NCBI GenBank assembly: GCA_902167325.1
Contig: LR632930.1
Coordinates: 4,898,001 to 4,962,000 of the forward strand
DNA length: 64,000 bases
Direction of reading: 5' to 3'
Source: Chitinophaga pinensis
GTDB lineage: Bacteria; Bacteroidota; Bacteroidia; Chitinophagales; Chitinophagaceae
The notes below the pieces were generated by a model that searched no databases, had not been told where the DNA came from, and was given only the letters and a program-made list of their open reading frames with translations. Position 1 is the stretch's first letter. Each line of letters starts with the position of its first letter. Positions 18,258-27,176 of the stretch are shown piece by piece. A program made the position numbers and the translations under genes.

Positions 18258-19415
18258 TTAACGCACGAAGCTTTCGAGGAACAGCTTCGCGAAGGCGGAA
18301 GCATCTACCCTGTTCTTCAGATTCTTTTTAAACGGGTTAAACATTGCCATAACACCCGGGAAGGGTTGTACGATATGGTAGAATGGCCGGGACAGATCCT
18401 GTGAGTTGGCGAGAACAATAAAAGTGAGGTTACGGGCCGGTACTTTGAGGAACAGGGCGGAGTAGCCCGTCCACCAACCGGTATGCCATACTACCAGTTC
18501 GCCTTTATACTTCCCGGTGAACCAGCCCTGTCCGTACTGGATCTTTTTACCTCTGCGGTTCACGAATGGGGTCCACATCGTATCCCACTGTGCGGGGCTG
18601 AGCATCTTTCTTTCATCAATGGCAATGGCATATTTGGCGAGGTCTGTTACATTACTCACCATCCCTGCTGCCGGACCGAAACCGTATTTAAATCCCTTCA
18701 TCTGTTCCAGCCTGCGCTGCTTCTTCTTCCAGTCGTAGGGTATGGCCATGGTTTTTACATAAGCAGCACTGTCCAGCCCGGTTAATCGGAAGTTTACCGA
18801 ATCATCCGGACTGGGGACGGTTTCCGTCATCCCTAGTGGTTTTATGATCCGGTCCAGCAGTAATTGGCCGAAGGTTTGGCCGGAGGCCTGATGGATGGGT
18901 GTACCCAGTGCCTGGTACCAACCGCCGTTGTAGCGGAACTGGAAGCCGGGTTTATAGGCGTTCCAGACGCCGCCCATGGCGGTATGGGTAAGCAGGTGTT
19001 TTAACCTGATGCGGGGATCGCTGCCCCAACGGGCACCGAGGTTTATATCATATTTGGAAATGGGATCGTCCAGCGAAAGTTTGTTATCATATGCCAGTTG
19101 CAGGAGGATCACCGCACCGAATGTTTTGGTGACAGAAGCAATCTGGTAGGTGGTGTGGGCATCGGGGACGGTTTTATTGTCCATGTCCTTGTAACCGAGT
19201 CCATCGCTCCAGGCAAGACGGCCGTTGTGTACGATGCCTACGCTGATACCGGGGATGTGGTAACGTGTGCGGAGCTTTTCAAGATGCTGGCGAAAGGAGG
19301 TCATGTAGGCGGAATCGCCGAGGCGGGAAGCCCTGTCAAAATCCTGTTGCTGTCCTGCCGCGAAGGTAGCGGGCAGGATCAGCAGCAGGGTAAAAAGGAT
19401 GGATCTGTGATGCAT
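18258..19415 (-). CDS. Serine beta-lactamase-related hydrolase (class C/PBP-like fold)
   Basis: This protein of about 385 residues has a signal peptide (LFTLLLILPATFAAGQ). The preferred start is ATG 19415 because the upstream extension lacks signal-peptide features. The catalytic SxxK is S94-V-T-K97 (IASVTKTFG). The Y-x-N motif seems altered: the corresponding stretch reads RYNGGWYQALG, where Asn does not fall at the usual position. The KTG box is HTG (VVWHTGWWTGYSA). This family includes esterases, D-aminopeptidases and peptidoglycan hydrolases, so beta-lactam resistance should not be assumed. Confidence 0.83.
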   Translation of the reverse strand: MHHRSILFTLLLILPATFAAGQQQDFDRASRLGDSAYMTSFRQHLEKLRTRYHIPGISVGIVHNGRLAWSDGLGYKDMDNKTVPDAHTTYQIASVTKTFGAVILLQLAYDNKLSLDDPISKYDINLGARWGSDPRIRLKHLLTHTAMGGVWNAYKPGFQFRYNGGWYQALGTPIHQASGQTFGQLLLDRIIKPLGMTETVPSPDDSVNFRLTGLDSAAYVKTMAIPYDWKKKQRRLEQMKGFKYGFGPAAGMVSNVTDLAKYAIAIDERKMLSPAQWDTMWTPFVNRRGKKIQYGQGWFTGKYKGELVVWHTGWWTGYSALFLKVPARNLTFIVLANSQDLSRPFYHIVQPFPGVMAMFNPFKKNLKNRVDASAFAKLFLESFVR

Positions 19416-19525
19416 ATAGCCAATCGGGTTTTGATGGCAAACATCCGTATCCATGCAACAACATACTGCTCAAATCCCGATTTGATCGGTGATAAAGCGG
19501 TTTTTGAGCGAAAAAAGTACCTGTA

Positions 19526-19972
19526 TCAGTTCTTTTCAGCGATGCCTTTTAAAGCCTCGAGTGCTTTAGGCCACATACCGGCAAACATCTCTGCATATTC
19601 ACTTTTGTCATCAATCTCCATTTCGATGCGTACACGGGTACCGCCATCGATCTCCTCCAGCCGGTAGTTTTCATGCGCACCGTTCCATTGTTGTACCTCC
19701 GGACTGGTGGTATCTTCCACACCGCCCATGATGGTGCCGAGGTGTTCGATAGACATAAACTCGTTAGGAATATTCTCCTCAATCCGGGAAACCATACCCT
19801 CACCTTTGGCATCCAGGAAGAGGACACGGCTGCCTTTCCTCCAATCGGTTACCGCGCGGGAACCTTCGCTGAAGGGACGGGTCCATTGAGGATAGGTTTC
19901 TTCCCCCCAGAGTGTTTCCCATACTTTTTCGCGGGGGGCATTGATATCTATCTGATAAGTTTGCATGTTCAT
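19526..19972 (-). CDS. SRPBCC (AHSA1-like) domain protein
   Basis: This 148-residue cytosolic protein fills one START/Bet v1-like fold. It begins with the typical first strand (YQIDINAPREKVWETLW), has a middle lipid-cavity segment (SRVLFLDAKGEGMVSRIEENIPNEFMSIEH) and ends in the long C-terminal helix (FAGMWPKALEALKGIAEKN). Members bind hydrophobic ligands and many have no known role. Translation may start at the first ATG or at residue 3. It is a single-gene unit between the convergent-free hydrolase and the desaturase. Confidence 0.8.
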   Translation of the reverse strand: MNMQTYQIDINAPREKVWETLWGEETYPQWTRPFSEGSRAVTDWRKGSRVLFLDAKGEGMVSRIEENIPNEFMSIEHLGTIMGGVEDTTSPEVQQWNGAHENYRLEEIDGGTRVRIEMEIDDKSEYAEMFAGMWPKALEALKGIAEKN

Positions 19973-20261
19973 AACATTTGGGTTTATGGTGAAGAATGCG
20001 TGAATTCCTGCACAACAAAGATGCCGAAGCGGGCCGAAAATTGTGCGGTGCGCTTATGACAAAAAAGGGGGTATTTAAGCCATTAGGCAGATTATGCTTT
20101 CCTTAACATAAAAAAGACTACCTTTAGGGTAATTGAAACTCACTGAATTCTTCTCTTATTACCGTCTATTTTAGTGTTCTCTCTCTTTCTCTGACGGTCT
20201 TACTTCCTGAATTTGCTGTTTTTCCACAGTAAAACATATCGTAAACAGTAGATTCCTACGC

Positions 20262-21008
20262 ATGCTCTTTTTATTATTTTTCATATTACATTGGTATTTA
20301 TCGTTATTCTCACAAACGTTCTTCCAGCACCGCTATGCCGCGCATAAGGCATTCAGAATGAATAACTTCTGGGAAAAATCCTTTCATATATTCGCTTATC
20401 TCACACAAGGTTCTTCATACATGAGTCCACGTGCATATGGTATTATGCACAGGATGCACCATGCGTATACAGATACCGAGAAAGACCCGCACTCCCCCCA
20501 GTTTTCCAAAAACGTATTTACGATGATGTGGCACACCCGCCGGGTGTACCTCGATATTGTTTATAATAAAATGGAAGTGGAAGAAAGGTTTGAGAAAGGT
20601 GTACCTACCTGGCCTACGTTCGACCGTTGGGCTGGAAGCGCCTACAGCAGATTGCTGTGGGTATGCATTTATACCGTTGTTTTCATACTCCTCATGCCTA
20701 CGCCATGGTTGTTGATATTACTGCCCATCACCGTAGCCATTGGTGCGGTACATGGTGCTATCATCAACTGGTTTGCACATAAATACGGCTATCACAATTT
20801 CGAAATGAAGAATACCTCCCGCAACCTGTTTAACCTCGATGTTTTCATGCTGGGAGAATCTTATCACAATAATCATCATAAGCGCCCCTCCTCTATTAAT
20901 TTCGGATTCCGCTGGCATGAACTGGACCCGGTGTACCCGGTCATCCGTTTGCTTGCCTTTATGCGGATCATCCATCTTAATAAGCCTTCAATGGTGGAAG
21001 CGCATTAA
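20262..21008 (+). CDS. Acyl-CoA/acyl-lipid fatty acid desaturase
   Basis: This 248-residue integral membrane protein has the three histidine boxes of stearoyl-CoA-type delta-9 desaturases: H23-R-Y-A-A-H28, H63-R-M-H66-H67 with the typical AYTDTEKDPHSP extension, and H202-N-N-H205-H206. These bind the di-iron centre that introduces a double bond into fatty acyl chains. It lies 26 bp upstream of an RRM protein gene, a pairing that suggests cold adaptation of membrane and RNA. About 130-160 bp of untranslated DNA precedes it after a weak promoter. Confidence 0.88.
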   Translation: MLFLLFFILHWYLSLFSQTFFQHRYAAHKAFRMNNFWEKSFHIFAYLTQGSSYMSPRAYGIMHRMHHAYTDTEKDPHSPQFSKNVFTMMWHTRRVYLDIVYNKMEVEERFEKGVPTWPTFDRWAGSAYSRLLWVCIYTVVFILLMPTPWLLILLPITVAIGAVHGAIINWFAHKYGYHNFEMKNTSRNLFNLDVFMLGESYHNNHHKRPSSINFGFRWHELDPVYPVIRLLAFMRIIHLNKPSMVEAH

Positions 21009-21034
21009 CTATTTTATAATTTAAACTGTTCATC

Positions 21035-21298
21035 ATGAACCTTTATGTATCAAATCTCATGACCCACCTGCGGGATGAGGACCTTTTCGATATCTTCTCC
21101 GCCTACGGCCGCGTTGACTCCTGCAAAATCATTATGGACCGCTACACCGGCGTATCGCGCGGGTTCGGTTTCGTAGAAATGCCCGAGCAACAGGAAGCAA
21201 TGAATGCTATCCGTGAGCTGGAAGGCAAAGCTATCGACGGCCGCCAGATTAACGTTTCCGAGGCTAAGCCCCGTGTAGACCGCGACCGCCGCTACTAG
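21035..21298 (+). CDS. RRM-type RNA-binding protein
   Basis: This 87-residue protein is a single RNA recognition motif. RNP2 is LYVSNL (residues 3-8) and RNP1 is RGFGFVEM (42-49), with the aromatic residues that stack on RNA present (Y4, F44, F46). The tail (KPRVDRDRRY) is short and basic. Similar glycine-poor RRM proteins in Bacteroidota and cyanobacteria are linked with cold response or mRNA localisation. It is probably co-transcribed with the desaturase and ends at a strong terminator. Confidence 0.9.
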   Translation: MNLYVSNLMTHLRDEDLFDIFSAYGRVDSCKIIMDRYTGVSRGFGFVEMPEQQEAMNAIRELEGKAIDGRQINVSEAKPRVDRDRRY

Positions 21299-21322
21299 TA
21301 TATCCGGTAGATCAAAAATAGT

Positions 21323-21368
21323 AATCCCCTTACCCCGGTTTATCCGGCTGGTAAGGGGATTGTTTATT
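21323..21368 (+). terminator. Intrinsic terminator after the desaturase-RRM operon
   Basis: The arms AATCCCCTTACC (21323-21334) and GGTAAGGGGATT (21350-21361) form a 12-bp stem followed by TGTTTATT. A closely related hairpin with the same arms and the same GTTTAT tail lies at 36320-36366. Confidence 0.85.
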
Positions 21369-21431
21369 ACATAACCGAACACACGTGTCCATTATCGTAC
21401 ACTAAATAAAAAAACCGCATTCGCCAAAAAG

Positions 21432-21470
21432 GCCACCATAGCGCCTGATCAGTTTATACAGGCAGGTGGC
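21432..21470 (+). ncRNA. Candidate structured RNA or leader hairpin
   Basis: Two nested inverted repeats can pair: GCCACC (21432-21437) with GGTGGC (21465-21470), and GCCTG (21443-21447) with CAGGC (21459-21463). They leave an asymmetric internal loop and an 11-nt apical loop. It lies in the 200-bp gap upstream of the ABC permease gene and is not followed by a T-run, so it is not a terminator. It may be a leader element or nothing; evidence is structural only. Confidence 0.25.
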
Positions 21471-21568
21471 ATAGTAGTTGCCGAATCCTGACTGAATGCC
21501 TGCGATGAATTAAGATAGCTCGCATAGCGCCCTTTTTCATGTTTAAAAGTATTCTTTAAATCTACCTT

Positions 21569-23956
21569 ATGCTCTCGAACTACTTAAAGATCGCTTTACG
21601 TGTACTTTGGCGCAATAAAATCTATGTAATCCTCAACATCGCAGGGTTAGGCTTTGCCATAGCCTGTTGCATACTCTCGTATCTCAACTACAATTACAGG
21701 AAAAACTTCGACAGCAATCATACCCATTCTCAACATATATACCGCCTGAACAGCACCCGGTTGGTAGATGGCAGCAGTCAGCCCTGGGCCGTTGTACCCT
21801 TGCCATTGGCAGAAGCAATGCAAAAAGGAACCGCAGGTGAGAACCGTATGGCCCGGCTGAACAGTAAGGCCGTTGTTGTAAAAATCGGTGAACATACTTT
21901 CAATGAACAGATCCATTATGCAGATAAGAACCTATTCGATTTCTTCAGCTTTCCGTTAAAATACGGCAACCTGTCTGCCTTTAACCAATCTAACCAGGTA
22001 ATCATCAGCGAGGCATTTGCGGAAAAATACTTCCCTAAACAGATACCAGTTGGCCAGCAGCTGACATTGATCGCATCAGACGGCACCCCCAGGATGTATG
22101 CAGTCAGCGCTGTGTTGCAGCATATCCCTGCTAATTCAAGCATTCAGTTCGATATCGTTACCTCGTTTGAAAATGGAATTATACCCGGACAGCCAGCCCC
22201 GGGTGACTGGACAAACCCCGGCCTTGTTACCACCTTTGTTGAACTGAAGCACCCGCAGGCGAATGGCCGGGTTACGGCAAATCTGCAGCCATATGTTGCG
22301 CTACTTAACCGCAACCACAGTACCTGGCAGGTAGAAGGCTTTACCCTCCAGCCTTTTTCTGCATTGGCCACGAGTTCTGATATTGATATGCCGGGATATG
22401 TGTATGGCAGCCCGCTAACATCCAATCCCAGGGGTATACTGGTAATTGTGCCGGCAATTATGTCGTTGTTTATACTACTGATCACCTGCTTCAACTTTAC
22501 CAATATATCCATCGCCTTTGCCAGCGCACGCCTGAAGGAGATCGGTATCCGGAAAGTAATCGGCGGATTCAAACGCCAGTTGATCTGGCAATTCCTGACC
22601 GAGAACATTATACTTTGCCTGCTGGCAGTTGTACTGGCATTATCGTTCGTTCACCTGCTATTACCCATTGTCAATCAACTTACGACAGTAGATCTTTCAC
22701 CTGACTATAGTAAGGACTACGGGTTTTGGCTATTCTTACTCTGCATACCTGGTATCAGTGCCATCTTTTCCGGTTTATATCCGGCACTCTATATAAGTTC
22801 CTTTCAGCCATTGCAGATCCTTAAAGGAAAAACGGTGCTGGGTGCATCCAACCGATTTACCCGCTTCCTGATGATTTCACAATTCAGTTTATCCTGCTTT
22901 GCGCTGGTAGTGGGCATTGTGATGTCGCAGAATGCCTCATACCAGAAGAAGGCAGATTTTGGATATGCCATCAATGAGGTAGCGGTAGTTGAAATCAATC
23001 ATCCGCAGGAGTACAGCGTATTTAGTCAGGCAATCCAGCAGCTCCCCGGCATCAAGAGTGTAGCCGGAAGTGTACAACAAATTGGTGGCGGCTCTTACAC
23101 TCAAACTGCTAAAACTGATAAGCATGAAATTCAAACACAGGTCGCAAAAGTTGGTGGCGAATCATATTTAAACAGCATGGGAATCCGGCTGGTTGAGGGT
23201 CGCCAGTTTAATAATACCGGCATTGATGCAGACGAGTCTGTACTCGTGAATCAAACCTTCCTAAACCGGATGCAATTAACACAACCACTGGGCCAGCGTA
23301 TTATGCTGGATAGTGCCCGGTATACAATTGTAGGTATAATTAATGATTATAAAGAATACGGTCTGCATGGCCTTGTTCCCCCCTGTGTACTTCGCATGGC
23401 TAAACCCGAAGAGTACAGGTTTATGGTAGTACGCGCAGATAAAGAAAAAATGCCGGAAGTAACAAAGTACCTCCAGGATACCTGGCAGCAGCTGGTACCC
23501 AACGTACCTTATCGCAGTTATTTACAGTCGGATCTCATAGAAAAGGAAATCCGTATGACACTTGCCTTTCAGTCAATTGCGTTTTTCCTGGCCATTATCA
23601 CCCTGCTACTATCCGCTTCCGGGTTGTTCGCGCAAATATCTCTGAACATAGATAAGCGAAGCAAAGAAATTGGCGTCCGGAAAGTACTGGGTGCGTCTAT
23701 CCTGCAAATTATCGGCCTTGTGAATAAGGAATTCATACGTATACTCCTGATTGCATTTGCAATAGGATCAGTTTTGGGTTACCTGTTTACAAGCAAGTTT
23801 ATTTTCAAGGTTATTTATCAATATCACCCTGCAGCCGGGCCTGCACCATATATTGCTACCTTCCTCATCGTATTGCTTAGTTGCAGTGCAATCATCGGAA
23901 CGAGGGTATTCCAGGCTGCCCGGGCAAATCCGATTGACAGGCTGCGTTCTGAATAG
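21569..23956 (+). CDS. ABC transporter permease (MacB/FtsX-type)
   Basis: This 795-residue protein has the Bacteroidota permease layout. It starts MLSNYLKIALRVLWRNKIYV, has a first membrane helix (LNIAGLGFAIACCILSYLNY), a periplasmic MacB_PCD domain, and a first FtsX core (LVIVPAIMSLFILLITCFNF, followed by RLKEIGIRKVIGG). A second periplasmic domain and a second FtsX core (IAFFLAIITLLLSASGLFAQ, RSKEIGVRKVLGA) follow. The two coupling-helix motifs GIRKVIGG and GVRKVLGA contact the ATPase. No ATP-binding subunit is encoded nearby, so this is an orphan permease that may share an ATPase encoded elsewhere. Confidence 0.88.
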   Translation: MLSNYLKIALRVLWRNKIYVILNIAGLGFAIACCILSYLNYNYRKNFDSNHTHSQHIYRLNSTRLVDGSSQPWAVVPLPLAEAMQKGTAGENRMARLNSKAVVVKIGEHTFNEQIHYADKNLFDFFSFPLKYGNLSAFNQSNQVIISEAFAEKYFPKQIPVGQQLTLIASDGTPRMYAVSAVLQHIPANSSIQFDIVTSFENGIIPGQPAPGDWTNPGLVTTFVELKHPQANGRVTANLQPYVALLNRNHSTWQVEGFTLQPFSALATSSDIDMPGYVYGSPLTSNPRGILVIVPAIMSLFILLITCFNFTNISIAFASARLKEIGIRKVIGGFKRQLIWQFLTENIILCLLAVVLALSFVHLLLPIVNQLTTVDLSPDYSKDYGFWLFLLCIPGISAIFSGLYPALYISSFQPLQILKGKTVLGASNRFTRFLMISQFSLSCFALVVGIVMSQNASYQKKADFGYAINEVAVVEINHPQEYSVFSQAIQQLPGIKSVAGSVQQIGGGSYTQTAKTDKHEIQTQVAKVGGESYLNSMGIRLVEGRQFNNTGIDADESVLVNQTFLNRMQLTQPLGQRIMLDSARYTIVGIINDYKEYGLHGLVPPCVLRMAKPEEYRFMVVRADKEKMPEVTKYLQDTWQQLVPNVPYRSYLQSDLIEKEIRMTLAFQSIAFFLAIITLLLSASGLFAQISLNIDKRSKEIGVRKVLGASILQIIGLVNKEFIRILLIAFAIGSVLGYLFTSKFIFKVIYQYHPAAGPAPYIATFLIVLLSCSAIIGTRVFQAARANPIDRLRSE

Positions 23957-23973
23957 ATATTATCATGAACCGT

Positions 23974-23999
23974 CCGCCGGCTTACCGGCGGGCTTTTCT
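23974..23999 (+). terminator. Terminator after the ABC permease gene
   Basis: CCGCCGG (23974-23980), loop CTTA, CCGGCGG (23985-23991), then GCTTTTCT. The hairpin is GC-rich and sits 18 bp after the stop codon. Confidence 0.7.
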
Positions 24000-24121
24000 G
24001 CCCCTCTTCACTTCTTAAAGCCTGTGACCGTCTTTCCGTCATAGCGATGTACCCTGTAAATGTCAGCTTTGCCTCCGAGCCAGATTAAAGCCCTTTAATG
24101 AAAGAAGGCCTTAAAATATTA

Positions 24122-24172
24122 TTTAGGCTAATCTAAATTTAATCGTTTAGTCGATCTAAATTATTAGTTTTG
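24122..24172 (+). promoter_or_regulatory. Promoter with two tandem inverted repeats (candidate metal-regulator operator)
   Basis: TTTAG-N6-CTAAA (24122-24137) and TTTAG-N5-CTAAA (24146-24160) lie in tandem immediately upstream of TAGTTTTG (24165-24172), an exact TAnnTTTG -7 element. The first repeat (TTTAGGCTAATCTAAA) resembles the DtxR/IdeR box half-sites TTAGG/CCTAA. The second covers the expected -33 region, so binding there would block transcription. The regulator identity is inference. Confidence 0.5.
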
Positions 24173-24191
24173 TATACCTACATAATATTTT

Positions 24192-25394
24192 ATGCAAACC
24201 AAAATCATAGTTTACTGTGTGACCCTTCTCGCAGTTAGTTGGACAACTGCCTGTAAAAAGACTTTACCTCGTACCCCGGACGATGAGAATGTACTGGATG
24301 GCCCTATTGAAGGGCTAACCCATGAGCAAAACAGAATATTCCTGCGCGGCGACGTTGCCTTCAACAATGAGATCTTTACTTCATCGACAGGTCTGGGACC
24401 ATTGTTTGTTGCGAATTCCTGTGGAAGTTGCCATGCAGGAGACGGGAAAGGTCATCCATTTACCACATTGACCCGTTTTGGCCAATCAGATACGGTTGTG
24501 GGTAATCTCTTCTTAAAGATGGGCGGCCCGCAACTTCAGAACAGGGCGATCCCCGGCTTTCAACCGGAGCAAATACCGGCAGGAGCAACATTTTCAAAGT
24601 TTATGCCTCCTGCAAACACGGGTTTAGGACTGCTGGATGCCGTTCCGGATGAAATGCTGCTCTCCCTGAGCGATGAAAAAGACGCAGATGGTGACGGCAT
24701 TTCCGGTCGGCCTAACTGGGTCCATATTCCGGAGTACGCTGCTCTACGGGCCGGCTATGCTGAAAGGAATAATAAATACATCGGGCGTTTTGGAAAAAAA
24801 GCAGCTGTGTACAACCTCCTGCAGCAGACGGCCAATGCATATAACCAGGACATGGGCATCAACTCCTCTTACGAACATTTTGATACCTATACCGGGCAGG
24901 AGATTGACCCGGAAGTATCCAATCAAACAATACTGGACGTAGTTTTTTACCTAAAAACACTGAAAGCTCCGGTACAACGCAATCAGCAGGACCCCACGGT
25001 ACAGCAGGGGAAACAGCTGTTCATGGCCGCAGCCTGCGGTAAATGTCATACTCCGGTACTTACTACCGGCACATCGGATATTGCCGCGATTGCTAATAAG
25101 CAGTTTTCACCATACACCGACCTGTTGTTACACGACATGGGCCCGGATCTCGATGATGGATATACCGAAGGAACTGCTACTACCGCGGAATGGCGCACCC
25201 CTCCCCTTTGGGGGCTTGGCCTGTCCAAAAAATCACAGGGAGGTCAGTATTTCCTGCTGCACGACGGCAGGGCACAGTCTATTGAAGCGGCGATCCTGCT
25301 TCATGGCGGGGAAGCTCAGAACAGCCGGAACAAATACAAACTACTTCAGGCGGGCGAAAAGGATGCCCTTATTAAATTCCTGGAATCTCTTTAA
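24192..25394 (+). CDS. Di-heme c-type cytochrome lipoprotein (di-heme oxidoredictase, DUF1111 family)
   Basis: This 400-residue lipoprotein is predicted to be lipidated at C21 (SWTTAC). It has two heme c sites: C77-G-S-C80-H81 and C282-G-K-C285-H286. The regions FNNEIFTSSTGLGPLFVANSC and FLLHDGRAQSIEAAILLHGGEA are typical of the DUF1111 'thiol oxidoreductase' family, which is related to di-heme peroxidases and in several bacteria is found near iron-regulated imelysin-type genes. It is probably periplasmic or surface-exposed and passes electrons to or from the Rieske protein encoded 15 bp downstream. The tandem operator upstream supports metal control. Confidence 0.85.
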   Translation: MQTKIIVYCVTLLAVSWTTACKKTLPRTPDDENVLDGPIEGLTHEQNRIFLRGDVAFNNEIFTSSTGLGPLFVANSCGSCHAGDGKGHPFTTLTRFGQSDTVVGNLFLKMGGPQLQNRAIPGFQPEQIPAGATFSKFMPPANTGLGLLDAVPDEMLLSLSDEKDADGDGISGRPNWVHIPEYAALRAGYAERNNKYIGRFGKKAAVYNLLQQTANAYNQDMGINSSYEHFDTYTGQEIDPEVSNQTILDVVFYLKTLKAPVQRNQQDPTVQQGKQLFMAAACGKCHTPVLTTGTSDIAAIANKQFSPYTDLLLHDMGPDLDDGYTEGTATTAEWRTPPLWGLGLSKKSQGGQYFLLHDGRAQSIEAAILLHGGEAQNSRNKYKLLQAGEKDALIKFLESL

Positions 25395-25409
25395 AACAAC
25401 CATTCCTGA

Positions 25410-25862
25410 TTGCCCATGAACCGAAGAAATTTTATTACCAACTCATGCACCGCCTGCCTGGCATTAACGGGTATCCCTGCATTACTCTCCAGCTGTAGTA
25501 TCACTCATTACCTCAGTGGCACATTGGGAAATGATGGGATTTTTATTGACAAATCGGCCTTCCAGACAGGGAAAAGCAACAACCCATCTTTCCGTTCATT
25601 CATCATTGTACGTAATGATGCATTGCAGTACCCAATCTGTGTATACCGTTTCGGTGAGGATAAATTTTCCGCACTCTGGATGCGTTGTTCGCACCAGGGT
25701 GCTGAGTTGCAGGCATCCGGCACCTCACTGCAATGCCCTGCACATGGCAGTGAATTCAGCAATACCGGGAAAGTGACTAATGGCCCGGCAGATACCGACC
25801 TCCGTACATTTCCGGTTTCCATCGAAAACAACCAGCTTTTCATCGACCTCAGAGCAATATGA
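25410..25862 (+). CDS. Rieske [2Fe-2S] protein, exported lipoprotein
   Basis: This 150-residue protein has the Rieske cluster motif: C93-S-H95 and C109-P-A-H112, which bind one [2Fe-2S] cluster through two Cys and two His. The N-terminus carries an arginine pair (MNRRNFITNS) and a hydrophobic stretch ending in LLSSC, fitting a Tat-type lipoprotein signal. The gene starts 15 bp after the di-heme gene and overlaps the porin gene by 4 bp (ATGA), so the three are translationally linked. It is likely a small electron carrier in the periplasm. Confidence 0.88.
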   Translation: MPMNRRNFITNSCTACLALTGIPALLSSCSITHYLSGTLGNDGIFIDKSAFQTGKSNNPSFRSFIIVRNDALQYPICVYRFGEDKFSALWMRCSHQGAELQASGTSLQCPAHGSEFSNTGKVTNGPADTDLRTFPVSIENNQLFIDLRAI

Positions 25863-27088
25863 AAAAGATTCTCTTTATAATATTTTTAGTATCCGGCATC
25901 ATTTCCGATGCAATGGCACAAATCGACCCCGCTTTACTCCGTCGCGTACCCAAGGACTCGGCCAGGACTCAGCTTAACATGGATGCGGTATACAGCCGCC
26001 CTTTCCTTCAGGTGGGTAAACTGCCGATATCCCTCGGAGGATATGTAGAAGCAAACTATCAATACTTACAGGAAAACGGTGTCAGTGAAGGACATCAGTT
26101 CCAGATGAGACGACTGACGTTGTTTGTCGCCTCTACGATCTATAAGCGGATTAAATTCCTTTCAGAAATAGAATTTGAAGATGGGACTAAAGAAATTAAT
26201 ATCGAGTTTGCCTCCGTCGATATAGAAATCGCCCCTTTATTGAATCTGCGTGGTGGTATTGTTATGAATCCGATCGGTGCGTTCAACCAAAACCATGATG
26301 GTCCGAAGTGGGAGTTTATTGACCGGCCGATATCAGCGACGCAGATGTTGCCTGCTACTTGGAGTAACGTAGGCTTTGGCATATTTGGCAAGAAGTACAT
26401 GGAAAACTGGGTATATGCTTACGAAGCCTACCTAACGAATGGTTTTGATGATAAGATCATCGATAACTCCGAGAATAAAACCTTTTTGCCCGCAAGCAAA
26501 AATAACCGTGACCGATTTGAGGAAAGCTTCAACGGAATCCCATTATTCACCGGGAAAATTGCAGTAAAAAACAAGATGATCGGGGAACTGGGCTTATCTT
26601 ATATGGGTGGAGTATATAATAAATTCGAGGACGACGGCCTTACACTGGATAAAAAACGCCGCGTAACTACATTCGCCGTTGATTTTAACACTGTTCTGCC
26701 TCAAACCGGTATACAGATTAACGGGGAATGGGCCTGGGTAAAAGTGGATGTACCCGACACTTACACGGAACAATATGGCGGCCGGCAGCAGGGCGGGTTC
26801 GTAGATTTTGTAAAACCCGTACTAAAAAAGCCAATGTTCGGATTTGAAAAAGCGGTCCTGAATGTGGCTATTCGCGGCGAATATGTGGATTGGAACAGGG
26901 ATGCGTTCAAAGCTACAGGCGGCAGAATAGCAGACGAAATTTTTTCCATTGTTCCGGCAATCAGCTGGCGGCCCGTTGCGCAAACCGTTATCAGGTTGAA
27001 TTACCGTTACAACTGGCAAAAAGACCTACTGGGTAATCCACCATCACGCCTGGCTGGATTTCAGTTTGGATTTTCGACATATTTCTAA
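25859..27088 (+). CDS. Outer-membrane porin (phosphate-selective porin O/P-like)
   Basis: This 409-residue protein has a signal peptide (ILFIIFLVSGIISDAMAQ) and alternating beta strands throughout (FQMRRLTLFVASTIYKRIKFLSEIEFEDG, NIEFASVDIEIAPLLNLRGGIVMNPIG). It ends in GFQFGFSTYF with the C-terminal Phe typical of barrels. The type fits the OprO/OprP-like porins of Bacteroidota. Sharing an operon with a di-heme cytochrome and a Rieske protein suggests entry of a metal or anion that is then oxidised or reduced, which is inference. No clear terminator follows. Confidence 0.8.
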   Translation: MKKILFIIFLVSGIISDAMAQIDPALLRRVPKDSARTQLNMDAVYSRPFLQVGKLPISLGGYVEANYQYLQENGVSEGHQFQMRRLTLFVASTIYKRIKFLSEIEFEDGTKEINIEFASVDIEIAPLLNLRGGIVMNPIGAFNQNHDGPKWEFIDRPISATQMLPATWSNVGFGIFGKKYMENWVYAYEAYLTNGFDDKIIDNSENKTFLPASKNNRDRFEESFNGIPLFTGKIAVKNKMIGELGLSYMGGVYNKFEDDGLTLDKKRRVTTFAVDFNTVLPQTGIQINGEWAWVKVDVPDTYTEQYGGRQQGGFVDFVKPVLKKPMFGFEKAVLNVAIRGEYVDWNRDAFKATGGRIADEIFSIVPAISWRPVAQTVIRLNYRYNWQKDLLGNPPSRLAGFQFGFSTYF

Positions 27089-27176
27089 TTATGCAGAGAA
27101 TCAAAAGAAAACAAATCAATCACTGAAAAAACAAAAGTCTTCAACAAGTGCAGCATTCCATGAGGAGGCTTCTACA

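Noticed and set aside
18258..19415. Beta-lactam resistance gene
   Set aside because: Only the general serine hydrolase fold is supported; the YxN motif is altered, and many family members are esterases or peptidases.
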